Origin: Heterostelium album PN500 | Taxonomy: Eukaryota; Evosea; Eumycetozoa; Acytosteliales; Acytosteliaceae | Assembly: GCF_000004825.1 (NCBI RefSeq) | Contig: NW_008805071.1 | Span: 992,001-1,056,000 of the forward strand | Direction: 5' to 3' | DNA length: 64,000 bases | Shown: positions 48,475 through 61,494 of the stretch, in pieces | Numbering within the stretch: the stretch's first letter is position 1 | Layout: each line of letters begins with the position of its first letter | Notes under the pieces: model-generated | What the model was told of the DNA's origin: nothing | The model's input: only the letters and a program-made list of their open reading frames with translations | Databases searched by the model: none | Program-made: the position numbers and the translations under genes

Positions 48475-48773
48475 TTTAATAAGTGTGTGACTTGATATAG
48501 AGGTTTGGAGAGACTCTACCGTGATCGATGTAACCAAAGGTGAAGGTTTGACCGGGTTTCAATGACGATTTGTTGCAGTGTCATTGGTGCATAGTTGACA
48601 ACATGAACACGGTAGAGTGTGTCTTGTTAGATCAATGTCAAGATGTTGCAATCGTTCAGAAGTTAATTATAACATTTCAAGTTATAAAAATAACAAATAG
48701 ATAATTGATAATTATTAGTAGATATTAATAAATATCTCTAAAACTCATAGTTTGATTCATCATTAACACACAT
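48475..48773 (-). pseudogene. Scrambled copy of the CBM49-like gene and promoter
   Basis: Four blocks match the gene at 3718-4179 and its promoter. In plus-strand order they are: inverted 3' end including the stop (about 48475-48540, against 4095-4179); inverted middle (about 48541-48620, against 3935-4010); a short forward piece (about 48618-48660, against 3857-3900); and inverted promoter (about 48663-48773, against 3498-3604). Seen on the minus strand this is promoter, an inverted piece, then two coding pieces with the parts between lost. The junctions fall at short shared words (GGTTT between blocks 1 and 2, GTGTG between 2 and 3). Sequence identity is still high, so the event is fairly recent. 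It cannot encode the protein. Confidence 0.85.
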
Positions 48774-50160
48774 AGTACACAAACAAATATTAAACACACA
48801 TACATATAACTACATTTTATCAATAACATATATTAAAAACTAAATTTTTTTACAACATTGTAAGTTTTTAAAAAATTATTACTATAATTGGTATTATCAA
48901 CATGAATTTATTTGGGTATCTAAATAACATATATTTATCTAATTGGTACTGATGGCAGGGTTAAATCTCTCTACTTTTTTAATATTGTTTTGGGAATAAA
49001 ATGAAAAATGATATTAAAAAGAAATTTTTATTTATAAATCTATTATTTATTTATAATTTTTTACTCATTAAATAAATACATTGTTTAAATTTATCATAAA
49101 AAAACATTATTTATAATAAAAGAAATAAATTTAATAAATTACTATTTTAAAATGCGAAATGGTTTTTCGTTTTAAAACCTTTCTTCATTCCTAAAAAAGT
49201 AATGTTATAAAGATCTGTTTTTATTTACTCATGAGTTTATAGTAGTAGATCGATGGACAGCAATGATCGAGTCTTTTCATAACTTTGCATTTCAAAAAAA
49301 ATGTCTTAGACTTTTTTGATGTTTTAAAAAAAACTAATCAAAACTTGTAAAAATCAAAAAAAAAAAAAAAGTGGTGGACCAATGAAATAACGAATTCCAT
49401 AAAAATGAAGAAAATCAATGAAAGATTCATGAATCTCTTGGAGATCTCGATCAGTGTTAACACGCGAAATCAATCTGTTGTTTGTTTATTTTTTTGAAAA
49501 TCATCAAAAAAGAGTTTAAGGTTTTTTTTGAAATCATGTTATTTGAGGTTTTTTTGCTTGAATTGAGTCCATCATTTTTTTTTTTTTAACTAACGACAAC
49601 CTCAACCAATCAAAGCAATTATTTATAAATAAACTTCACATAAATAATAATAACAATACAATTAAGATATTTAGATAGGTTTTTTTTTTTGCAATTTTCA
49701 ATAATTATCAGTTTGCAATCATTCACAACAACAATAAATCATACATAAACAAACTACATACAACTAACAGCTGATTTGAACTTGAAACCACCTTCTATCA
49801 GTCAAGTTATCGTTTACAAATTAATATTACCAAAAGCAAAGTGAGTTTTGACAATCAAAACAATAACACGTGTTCATCTCTGAACATAGACCACAGATCC
49901 TTATTTGTAGTGTTTTATTTTCAACTGGAAACCTAAGGTTAACCACCCTATCCTACCTATCGTGATGTATTCATTAACTAATAATTAGTATTAGGTTAAA
50001 ATAATAATAATAGTAATTTTAATAATAATAATAATAATAATAATTAAAATGTTCAAAGGAGAACACACAGCTGCTAAAGTCAGTCTTTTTTTTTTTAAAC
50101 CATAGATCATATTATTATTACTGAAATTGTATATATCCATTGACCTTTTTTCAATATCAA
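48774..50160. other. Intergenic AT-rich DNA
   Basis: No gene or known element is seen. Poly-T and poly-A runs are common, and a modest GC patch (gatctcgatcagtgttaacacgcg) lies near 49443-49470. Confidence 0.4.
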
Positions 50161-53100
50161 CAACAACAACACACTTACAATTCATACTATGAGTACTTAT
50201 GATGTGGCTACTACATCATCATCAAAAGAGTCTACAACACAAACCAACAAACACAAACAAACAAACATTTTTTTGTAAAAGTACTGTTATTATTAAAATC
50301 ACTCTTCATTTCATTTATTTCTTAACGGTCATTTGTTTCAATTATATGTGTGTTTTGTATGTGTGTGTGTTTAAACCAAACGAAAGTTTATAACCCATCT
50401 GATTTTACCAATCGAATTGTTGTTTTTACTTATTTACAACACACATAATCACATACATACATACACTCAAACAAACAAAAGACATTCACACACAAAGAAA
50501 ACTTATTATATCGATCAGAACCCTATCAAACAAAAACACAACACAATATTTATTTCTCTTTGAGAACTCCATTAACCACAATTCGAATCATCCAGTGACA
50601 ACATCAATGGTATTTATTTATTCAAATCCAAACATGCTGTTGGTTTACAAATAATAATAACCATTTAAAATTTTGATAATTATCCGTTACAACAACAGAT
50701 ACCCTCTTTTGCAATATCGAATCTGTGTATCGATCTTTCTATTTTTAACAGCAAACAAACAAGCAACCACACCACAAAACAAAACATGTCCATCACGATC
50801 AAATTTTCGCAAATTTAATATTAAAATTGTTTTTTTCTTTTTTTAATTAAAATGTTCATTAATTACAAAATTGCAAAGTAACAGTGAACAAGTTATATAA
50901 ACCATCACACCTCCAGTCTTTATGTTTTCATACCAATTTAAGCAAACACACCACAAACAATCAAACACCAACACCAATACCACTACCATCACCATCACAC
51001 ATAAATAGAAATATATAGTAATAATAATACAAGTACAGATAGAAATAGCAATAGAGATAAAGATAGACATCATTTCGAACTAATACAACACTGTTCGAAC
51101 ACAGGATTTACTTTTTACACAACACAATAAGCAAAAAAATATAAAAATTAAAAAATTAAATTCCAAAGTTATTAAAGACAAGATAAAAACAAGAGAAGAG
51201 AAAACATAAAATTGAAAAAAAGAACAATCATTACCAAACAACTAAATAATATAAATTGTATTTGGTATTAATATTTATTTAATAAATAATAATATAAACC
51301 AATCAGGAAAAAAAAAAAAACAATCATTTATATATTTATTTATAAAATTCCAATTCGATTATAAAAAGAGATTTCCAATTGGTAATATATTAATAATAGC
51401 ACAACACAACATAACCAATCACAAACTCGTAACAGTTAAATATTCAAATTTACTTTATTCTGTTCACTTTTTACTTTTTTTTTATTTTATTTTTCTTTCA
51501 GTCATGACACGACTCGTATAATTCATCCATTCATACACATATACTATACCATACCATACAATAACAACAACAATGATAGAATGACAATAAATTTTATTCC
51601 AACTTTGAAAGAATAAACTTTATTTGATTTTTTAGAAAATAAATTTTTTAAGTGGACTGCAGACAGCAACACATCACTTTGCACGCGCATTCGCATCACA
51701 ACACATCTCGCATTCTCATCTCTTTAATACCACACTTGGTGGTTTACCAAAATAATCAATTTTATTACTTTTAGTGGTAAAAAAATTTTTTTTCGCAAAC
51801 ATGAAATTGCTTTTGCTCTGTGTGTGTCATAGATCATCAAAAACCCACCCAATTTTGTCACCAACCAAAGACAAAAAAAAACAAAACAAAAAGTTACCAC
51901 CTGATTAATAAAACAAAAAATAGATTGTGGTTTGGTTTGCTTTTGTCATTACATAATTTCTTTTCCTTTAACACAAAAGCAGCAAAACAATATCATCTTT
52001 TATTCATTCACTCCAACTACATTACCTTAATACTACTGATCAATAATAATAATAATAACAAACAAATCCAAACTAACTAACCTAACAATTTTATTATATT
52101 TTTATTAATTGAATTTTATTTAGAGTAGTAAACACAACAGAAAGATATTAGTTATTTATTATTAAATATCAACAACTCACTACAATTTTTAAACAAAAAT
52201 ACAAATTTTTGAATATATAACTCCAACAGTCAACTTTGTTTTACAGTAAACAAACACCACCAACACACAATACCAACAAAACATAAAACACGTCACCTTT
52301 AACATTCCTATAAGTCACGCACACTGTTGTTTTTATTAAAAAAAAAAAAAGAGCAGAGTAGAAAAGAGTAGTAATAGTAAAAGTCAGACAAATCATTAGA
52401 TATTAACAGCAGTATAATCGATAGACATAATAGATTATTAAATATTACACACTAAAGTTAACACAGATTCACTCACTCAAGACACACACACAAACAATTT
52501 CAAACCAACTCCATCAAACTCAAAACTCACACAACACACAGACACACACAAACAAACAATTTCAATAACACACACCTCATTCAACACTCTAGAGTTTGAT
52601 CACTACAACTTTTGTTTTTATTAATTCTGTCGATTGAATCGATTCAAATTGGAAATCAAAAATCACTCTCATAATAGAGAGAAGCAATAGTATTAATAAT
52701 ATTAGTGTCATCATCAACAATAACAACAACAACGGAGACAATCAATCAGTCAATCAATCAAAACACAACTCATTTGCCAACAAAACAATATTGGTACCTC
52801 AAAAAATTACCATTTTAATAATATCCATTTGAAATAAGTAGAGTGGGGACTAAGGGTCTCCACTCCCCTTCTTACTTTATTTCCTTTCACACAACACAAT
52901 TTGATTTAAATCCACAAGCAAACAAATAACTAAAACAATCAAAATAACCAATCAGAAACATCAGTATTAGTAATAATATAATCATAATTATAATATATTG
53001 TTTACAACTTTGTGTTTTATCTATAAACAAAATCAATTATCTATCTTTATTTATTTGTTTTTTTATATATTTTTATTTTAATAATCTTTTGTTTAGATTT

Positions 53101-53395
53101 TTAATTAAATCAAATCAACAGTCAGATCAATTCAACAACCAACATCTAATTTAAATCACATCAACAACAACAACAACAAAAACAACCAGTAAAAAATAAG
53201 TGTAAATTAATTTTAAAAATCAAACAGTACAAATATTTAGTAGTGATAATAATAGTTATAGTAGTCAACACAAGCATTACAGTATAGTAGTCTAGTCAAA
53301 ATTTTTTATATTTTTGTTATTTTTATATTATTCTATAGTTAGTTAGTTAGTTGTTCGATAGTTTTATAGATTATTTGATATTTATAGAAATAAAA
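50161..53395 (+). promoter_or_regulatory. Long A/C-rich upstream region of the RasGEF gene
   Basis: More than 3 kb ahead of the RasGEF start is strongly A/C-rich on the plus strand, with many CAACA and ACACA stretches, unlike symmetric AT-rich spacers elsewhere. This is typical of transcribed leaders in this window, so a long 5' UTR with introns, or several promoters, is likely. No open frame with a credible start is present. Confidence 0.45.
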
Positions 53396-56300
53396 ATGTC
53401 GGAAAACAGCCAACAACAACAACAACAGCAAAATGTGGTTATGGGACCACCTTTGCATCCACCCATGAGAGAACGTCGTGCGAGTGGTTTAGGAAAGTTT
53501 TTAAAAGGTTTGAAAAACAAAGATGGACATAGCAGTGGTGGTAGTAGTGGTAGTGGTAGTAGTAGTTCACACAACCACCATTCAGCACAATTCAAATCAA
53601 ATACATTGAATACACCGAGTATCACCACAACAAACGCACCCACTTCATCGTCGGTCGTATTCTCCTCACACACACTCCTTCCAACAACAGCATCTTCACC
53701 GACACTCTCCATACCAAACCACAATGGTGGTGGTGGTCTTCACCCTGGCAGCACAGGTGTTAATCGTCGTTTGTCATCGAGCAGTCTGAGGTCGTCGTCC
53801 AACTCGAGTCTGTCAGTGAAATTCATGGATACTGTCACTGTCGAGGACGACTATGACGGCGCGTCCACCACATCGTTGAAGTCGTCGCCACCGTCAACAC
53901 ACAGACCACGCTCATCAACCAAGTCCGACAAGAAAGAACGTTTCAGCTTCATTACAAGATCGTTGCGAAGAGTATCGAAAATGAATTTACACGAACCGGA
54001 AAATAGCAATGACTCGTCAGCGGTGTCGACGCCAACCAGTACTCATGGTGGCGGTGAACAGAATGCATACAACAGTTGGGATCAACGTGTGGAAATTAAA
54101 TCCAGTTTCGGAAGTAACAATTCCACTGATAATCTGGAGAGTGCTGCTGCCAGCGCATCTCAGTTGCTGTCGACGCCAGAGAAGAAGGCGCGTCGTAACA
54201 GTATTTTCGTTCGACTACTGAATCGTGGCAAAAAAGAGTCGCCAACCGAGGACGACTTTGTCATTGGCGGCGGAGTCGGAAATAGTGGCGTCGTTGGCGG
54301 TCTAGACGACTCCACCAATACATCGCCATCGCAGTCTCCGATACTGTCGAAGCGCACCAAGTCACTTCTCAATGTGAGAACCACATTGCCACCACCAATT
54401 GTCGACGAGCTGCGCGAACAACTCTCAGAGGCAAACTCAGAGTTGTCCAGTCTACGAATGAAGGAATCAGAGTGGCGTCGCGAGCGTGAAGAGTTGATCC
54501 GAAAAATCAAAGCACTCTCTGAGCAGAAACAAACGAGTGATCCAAATCTGTCGACGAGTGGTGCTACATCGCCACCTCGTTCACCTCATTCACACTCCAA
54601 TTCGGAACCACAACTCTCATTATTATTGATCAACAACAACAGCAGCAACAACAACGAACATAAACAGCAATCACCTCTTTCTCATCAACTAAAGAAATCT
54701 ATTTCACAGGACGACGACGACAACGATTTTACAGGTTCAATTTCGAAATCACCTTCAACCACTTCATTTATCCAGACAGATCAACAACAATTGCAACAAC
54801 AACAATCCAACCAACAACCTCAACTCTCACAGTCATCTTCATCGATTTCCTTTGTAACGACAGCCATTTCCACACCGAATCCATCACCTCCTCCCGTTTC
54901 GAAACGTTCACACAACCGATATACACTAGCCATTCCGAAATGGGACGACACTATGAATTTCAATGGAACACCATTCGAACGTCTCGTTCAAGCACTACAA
55001 AACTCTTGTGAAATATTCCCACCAAGCGATGCCTCGTTGTTGAGCGGTGTTTCGCAGCTGATTGGTTCTACAGGCGGTCACTCACCACAACCAACATTGT
55101 CAATCATTGAGAAAATCCCATCGGTTATTCTATCGGCAGGAGGTAGTCAATCGGCATCGGCCAAATCCAAATTGAATGGATCAACCGATTCGACCATGTC
55201 GGCATCGGAGCTGGCCAACCAAGAAGAGAAACGACAGAAACGTATCATCCTTTCCAGTTGTCTTGAGAAACTATTATACAAACTCATCGATGAGAACAAC
55301 GATATCTCTGCAATCTCCAAAACCTTTTTTACAACCTATGAATGTATATATGACTCACATGAAATTATAGATAAATTAATTTCAATGTATGTATTTTCAT
55401 AGATAACAAATCATATCCATTCAACTTTAACTAAACTAACTCATAACTATTAATTTCAATTTCAGTTTCAAGAATGAAAGTCCACAGTCACAAATGAGGA
55501 TTTGTACAATTATAAGAAATTGGCTACAAAACTATTATATTCCAGCACTTTGTGATTACTTGTTTATTGGAAAGATTAAAGATTTCATTTTGGAGATAAG
55601 AGGTACCGATAAGGAGTCTTACAACTACAATAGATTGTTGGATTTGTGCAACCAGATTACCTATATTGTTGAGACCAAGATTATAGAGCGTGGCGGTATC
55701 ATTGCCTACCACTCGCCATTCAACGTTGTCGACAAGCAATACGTAATGAAGAAATCCAATGCCAAAATCAAAACGGTGCTGGCCACCTCTTTGAAATCAT
55801 CGGGTAAGGATCATGAACACATGACACCCACCATACTCTGGAATCAACAGCAACAGGAGCTCGAAGAACCTTCGTATCTTCAGCATCACCACCATCAATC
55901 TTCGCCACCACCATCGCCACCACCCGTTGCCATGTCGAAACACGAACGTGTCAATCAGCTCATGGGATCGCCATCACACCTCACCGCCACCGACCACTCC
56001 AACCACATGACACCGCCACCCAGCGAATTCCGATTTGAAACACGTCCTAGATCCAGCACTTGGTCAACTCCCGACATTTTCCTCTCCATCATGGATGCAC
56101 CCTCCAAAGAGATAGCTAAATCTCTTACAGTTGTTGATTATGCTATTTTCATTTGTATTGATGTAAGTTGGAAATGAATTGTTGAAGAAGCAGTTGGAGT
56201 ATTTGACTAAACAATATTATTATTATTATTATTTTTAGCCACCAGAATTGATGAATGGAGTATGGGGAAAACCACATATGAAGGACAGAGCTTTGAATAT

Positions 56301-58368
56301 CACAAAGTTGATTAGCAGATTCAATGAGATCTCAATGAATGTCATTCAAACCATTTTGAACGAGGAGAAGTTGAAGGATCGTTGTAAAGTGATGGCCAAG
56401 TTGATCAAGATTGCAAAGCATTTGCATGATTTGCGTAATTACAACTCGATGATGGCTATCTATGCTGGAATTTCGCATTCGGCTGTGGTGCGTCTGAAGT
56501 GGACCAAGAAGATCTTGCCCAAGGTAAACCAAAAGGCACTGCAGGATCTCGAGAAACTGATGGACAGCGAAGAGAACTTTAAGAACTATCGTAACGAGTT
56601 GAAAACAATTACCACTCCGTGTATTCCTTTCTTGGGACTGATTCTCTCGGATATGACTTTTATCCAGGAGGGCAATCCCGACTACACTGGCAACGACATC
56701 AACAGCGCCTCAATCAACATCACCAAGCTAAAGATGGTCTACAACTGCATCAAACAGATTCAACAGTTTCAAAAGAATAGCTATCTTTTGAACGCTGATC
56801 CAAGATTGACTCATTTGTTGACACCAAACTTTAACATCTTTGGAGAGGCAACCAATGCCTATCTTGTTAAATCAAGTAGTTCACAATCATCCAACAACAA
56901 TTCCAATAATAATAATAACAATGTTAATAGCAACAACAACAATAACAATAGCAATAGCAATGAAGTTGATAATAACAATAATAATAATAATAATAATAAT
57001 AACAATGAAAGTGGAAGTGATAGTAGTGATAATGAAATTGAGTTACCTCCATCAACAAAGAAGAAGACCAGTCTTGGTGATAGTAGTGATAAAGAGTGTT
57101 TGACTACCAAAGAGAATTCCGAGGAATTATTGGAGCGAAAGCTATCACAAGATCGTTTGTATCGTAGCTTTACATTGGAGGACAAAGATAAGAAGAGAAA
57201 CAACTACAATACCTGGTCACCAAACAAGAATCTTCTCTTGAATGGCAGTTCAAATTCAATCTTTAAGAAGAAGCCATTCACACCACCCACCTTTGAGAGA
57301 AGTATGAGCGAGACCTATCTACCATCTTCCATCAAAACCAAGCAGGAACTAGAGACACACCAACTTCTCGATTCAATCATTAGCGGTGAATACAATCATT
57401 CTACATCTTCACCAAACCTCTCAATATCACCAACAAAACCATTAATTATTATAAACAACAACAATAATAATAATAATAATATCAATAATAGTAGTGATAA
57501 TATTAATAATAATAATAATGAAACGAATTCATTTGTAAGTGGTAGTGATCACTTGATTCCATTACCAAAGGAAGTAGTTAATCCAACACCTGCTATCACA
57601 ATCAACAACAACAATGTATTATCAAATTCCTCTTCTTCTTCTTCAAATTCAAACTCAGCTTCACCACAACAATCTATGTTATCACCATCAAAACCACCAC
57701 CTCAACAACGTAGACCATCGCTTTCCAATCCACCATCACCACCTTCACCCAGAAGATTACTTGGTATCAATCATTCGAAATCTCAATCGATGTTGACACC
57801 GGAATCAACGACATCACTCTCAGTATCGTCGTCGTTCAGCAGCATGACTGTCACCACAACAACATCTACCACAACCACAACCATCACCTCAGTCGACACA
57901 CCAATTATTGTCGATAGCGCAGCAATACCAAGAAAGTCGAGTCGTGCCAAGAGTATCAGTACCAACAACATCTTTAGCGTGCTCTCAACGAACGCCGGTG
58001 GAAACGCCAGTAAAGATACTCACAGTTACCTCTCGCCTAAGTCACACAACCGATCGTCTTCGACTTCGACATGGAACGGTGCTAGCACTACCAACAGCAG
58101 TTCGGCATCACCACAACACAGCAGCGGAAACGTTTCGCCAGGCAGTAACATCAGTAGTCATGGAGTGACAGCCAGTGGTGGCGGTCATCACTCACTCGTC
58201 AACCACGGTAGTTTCTCAATTTTCAACAACAAACGCAAAAGCATTGCCAACATGGAATCAATGTCACAAAGACTACCTCATTCATTTGCGCCAATGACAG
58301 ACGAAGGACTATTCCATCTTTCATTAAAATTGGAACCAAGAGGTGTAAAATATCAAGATCTTCAATAA
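53396..58368 (+). CDS. Ras guanine-nucleotide exchange factor (RasGEF)
   Basis: Three exons (53396-55386, 55466-56162, 56239-58368) give about 1605 residues. The start is the ATG at 53396 (MSENSQQQQ), since the open frame upstream has no ATG. The long N-terminal half is Ser/Thr-rich with basic patches (LGKFLKGLKNK, FSFITRSLRRVSKM) and a coiled coil near residues 337-385 (DELREQLSEANSELSSLRMK). A RasGEF-N (REM) module follows around 630-720, then a CDC25 domain from about 860: SLTVVDYAIF, IDPPELMNGVWGK, RFNEISMNVIQTILNEEKLKDRCKVMAKLIKIAKHL (split here only by my reading), NYNSMMAIYAGISHSAVVRLK and PCIPFLGLILSDMTFI. The tail is Asn/Ser/Pro-rich. It activates a Ras-family GTPase, probably in chemotaxis or development as for many dictyostelid GEFs; which Ras is unknown. 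Confidence 0.93.
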
Positions 58369-58705
58369 AAATAAATTTTGAAATAATATCATATTATTTA
58401 TTATCAAAATAATTCACTTCTCCAGAATTATTTATTCATATCATAGGAGATACCCATTAATTTGGCAAAAAAATCTTTCTTTTAATGAAAAAAATAGATA
58501 TTTTGTTCCAACAATTATTTTAAATTTATGATGTAACTTGCCCATTGTTTTTTAAACATTTAATTTCACAGAAAGATCACAATAAATTGTGGATGTTATT
58601 TTCATAAAAAATTGTTGTTTTTTGTAAGAGTCTTTTCATTTTATTTACTCCAACTTTGAGAATTGGAAACCCACCATTTTATTTTTGAAAAATTTGTGTA
58701 TGCCA

Positions 58706-58739
58706 TTTGAGGGCTTGTAAGGGTTACAAACACCTCAAG
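58706..58739. ncRNA. Candidate structured RNA hairpin
   Basis: The outer stem TTTGAGG pairs with CCTCAAG (six Watson-Crick pairs and one GU). The inner stem TTGTAA pairs with TTACAA across a GGG loop, with small internal loops GC and ACA between stems. It lies 340 bp after the RasGEF stop, so it may be a 3' UTR element or part of a small RNA gene. No known RNA family motif was recognised. Confidence 0.35.
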
Positions 58740-59439
58740 GATTGATCTGCAAAAAGTACGATTTTCCAGTTCAACAACTTTAATGCTGTTGAAATTTTAA
58801 AATTAAATGAATTATAATAAAGGGGTTTATTTCATAACAAAAATTAATTAAATGGGTAAAAGTTAATACTAGTATGTTTGATTTTTCATAGTAATAAAAA
58901 AAAGAAAAGAAGAAAAGAACAAAATACAAGAATGATGATATCTTTTTTTGTTTTTGTTGTTTTAATTTTTTTTTTCTTTTTTGATTGTCTTTAGATCATT
59001 ATACCCTGCCAATATTATCGGTTGATATTTTATTCATCAATATTCGTTTGGTGTTTGAATATTGTAGGATGTTTTTTTTTTTTATTTCTTAAAATCTATT
59101 TTCTTGTAGAATTTTAGGCAATATATAGCATTTTGAGGCTATTGGTATTGGAGATATCTTAAAATATATTGAAACTAGAGTTGATACAACCCTTCAAGAT
59201 ATTACTACTACTATCAAAGGCAAGTTATGTTTCTTTTTTTTTTGTTTTCTTTTTAAAAATGTAGAACGTATGAATAAGATATTGACATAGCCAACTTTCA
59301 CAATACTTGTTTTATTGTTTAGGTGGTGTTGATCTACTTTGATGGGTGATTAAATGGGTCAACGTTGTAGTAATGTCAATTAAAATTCTACTTTAATTTA
59401 AAAATAAATCCGGGTTATAACAGCATACGAACCAAACAG

Positions 59440-59448
59440 TATAAAATA
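59440..59448 (+). promoter_or_regulatory. TATA box of the GH71 gene
   Basis: TATAAAATA lies 54-62 bp upstream of the start codon, with short C/A-rich DNA between, as expected of a dictyostelid core promoter. Confidence 0.5.
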
Positions 59449-59501
59449 CAACTCCGGAAGTATTGAACAACAAAATCAATCAATCAATTAATCTAAAGAA
59501 A

Positions 59502-61117
59502 ATGAAAATAGTATTATCATTATTATTTATCTTTTTTGTTGCTTCACCAATACTTATTCAAGCTGTTGAATTCAATTTGACAAGTTGTTGGCCATTTACC
59601 GATTCAGGTACCACTGCACTCTTAAATTCACCAAAAAAAGTATTTGCTCATTACTTTTCATTGTTCCCAATTTCCATTGATAATAAAGTCTCAACAGTAA
59701 GTTAAATATAGTTTAAATATATATAAGTAGAAAGATAGATATACTTATTTATAATTTGTAGGATGATTATTATACCAATAACTTCCTAAAACCAACTGGT
59801 GAAGGTGGAAAGCATTTACAATATGGAGGATTCATTCGTGAACGTCCACTGCCAAGACCAGTACGTCCAGATATGTCTACCTATCGTGACTTGGATATGC
59901 AATTGGAGGTAACTAGAGCTTTGTCGCTTGGACTCGATGGCTTCACCTACGATATGTTGTCATCTGACGAAACCTCTGATCATTGGAAACGTTTGATTCT
60001 CTTGATGAAGAATGCTCCAATTGTAGATAGTCGTTTCAAAATTGTGTTGATGCCAGATATGCTTGCCGGTTGGTCCAACACAGCCAATATTGCCGATACT
60101 TTTGTACCAATTATCAAGAAGCTCTGGGATAGCCCATACAACGGCACTCTTCTTCGTGACAGTACCGGAAAATTGGTATTATCACCATACAGAGCTGACA
60201 GCAAGACAGGTGCATGGTGGCAAAACCAAATCACCAAGTTCAATCAAGTTGGTATTCAAATTTCCTTTTGGCCAGTATTCCCAGATATCAACCAAAACTA
60301 TTTGAATAACTATGGTTCAATTTCAGTTGGACAATCAGAGGTAAATAATATTATAATTAAATAACATATACAAATTTAAATATTAAATAATCTCTCTTTT
60401 TTTTTATAGTGGGACGGAAACTGTGTTTCAACAGCACCAGGTTTTGTAACAGCATCGAATTTCCTTCATAACAATGGAAAGAAATACATGTCACCAGTCA
60501 TGTCACAAAACCATCGTCCAAAGTCATACAAGTTCTGGGAAGCCAATAATTCCGGTGCTATTAGAGCTATGTGGAACAGCGCTATCGTGTCAGGAGCTGA
60601 GTGGATCCAAATCATCACTTGGAACGACTACAGTGAAGGAACCGAATTGTCACCATCGACTGGTACCCAGTTCTCATACTATGACATTTCGGCATACTAC
60701 TTGCGTTGGTACAAACTCGGACAGGCACCAGTTATCAACCGTGATGCTCTCTACTACTTCCACCGTAACTCATTGTCCACCCAACAACCAGATCTCACCA
60801 AACAGAACAGAACATTCACCTCCGGAGCATGTGATCCAGTATCGGACAAGGTAGAAGCACTCGTATTCCTTACCGGTGCAGCCACAGTTGAGATCATCCA
60901 AAACGGCCAGACCTACAGCACACCAGTCAACGCTGCCGGTATCACCTCGGTACGAACTCAACTTCTCGCCGGTGCAACTCCAAGATTCCGTGTTATTCGT
61001 GGTACCAACGTCATCATCGATATCACCTCTTCCTTCCCAGTTGCCACCTCGGTCGTCTATCAAGATCTTCTCTACCGTGGAGGTGGTAGTCTTACCTGTA
61101 CAAGACCATCAGTTTAA
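59502..61117 (+). CDS. Secreted alpha-1,3-glucanase (GH71)
   Basis: Three exons (59502-59696, 59762-60340, 60410-61117) give 493 residues. A signal peptide covers residues 1-21 (MKIVLSLLFIFFVASPILIQ). The catalytic domain has the GH71 outline: KKVFAHYFSLFPISIDN at the start, YGGFIRERPLP, LGLDGFTYDML, AGWSNTANI, and late in the domain GAEWIQIITWNDYSEGTEL, whose Asp/Glu cluster fits the acid pair of this family. The C-terminal 120 residues form a separate beta-rich domain (from VEALVFLTGAATVEII). GH71 enzymes cleave alpha-1,3-glucan; in a soil amoeba this suits digestion of fungal or wall glucan, or remodelling of its own wall, which is inference. Coding GC is high, suggesting good expression. 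Confidence 0.88.
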
Positions 61118-61494
61118 TTCTTATTTTCAAACAAACCAAAACAAAAACAAAAAAAACAACTATATTTTTAATTATTAATTAATAATGTATCAATAAATAA
61201 CATAACAGAGAAACCTATACTACTACTAATATTGTGTGTGATTCTCGAGGAATGATCAAAAGTGATTAAGGAGTTGGCAATTTAAAAAAATTAATAAAAT
61301 TTTTTAAAAATTAAAAAATATTTTTTTCAATAAAAAAAAAAACGAACGAAAGATAATTTATAATAATAAGCAAGAATAGCTTTCCTTTTTAGTTATTTAT
61401 ATTTTTTTTTTGATTTTAATTTTCATTCATCATTTATTTATTAGATTGATTGTAGATTGTAATAGAAGAGCCGATAGAAACACTATACCATACC
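61118..61494. other. Intergenic AT-rich DNA
   Basis: The gap contains AATAAA-type signals just after the GH71 gene (near 61192) and poly-T/A runs. Nothing else is recognised. Confidence 0.4.

Larger units (their letters stand above)
58369..59501. other. Intergenic region with a strong hairpin
   Basis: The gap holds the RasGEF 3' end, a well-formed hairpin at 58706-58739 in a GC-richer patch, and the promoter of the GH71 gene, with TATAAAATA at 59440-59448 about 60 bp before the ATG. Confidence 0.5.
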
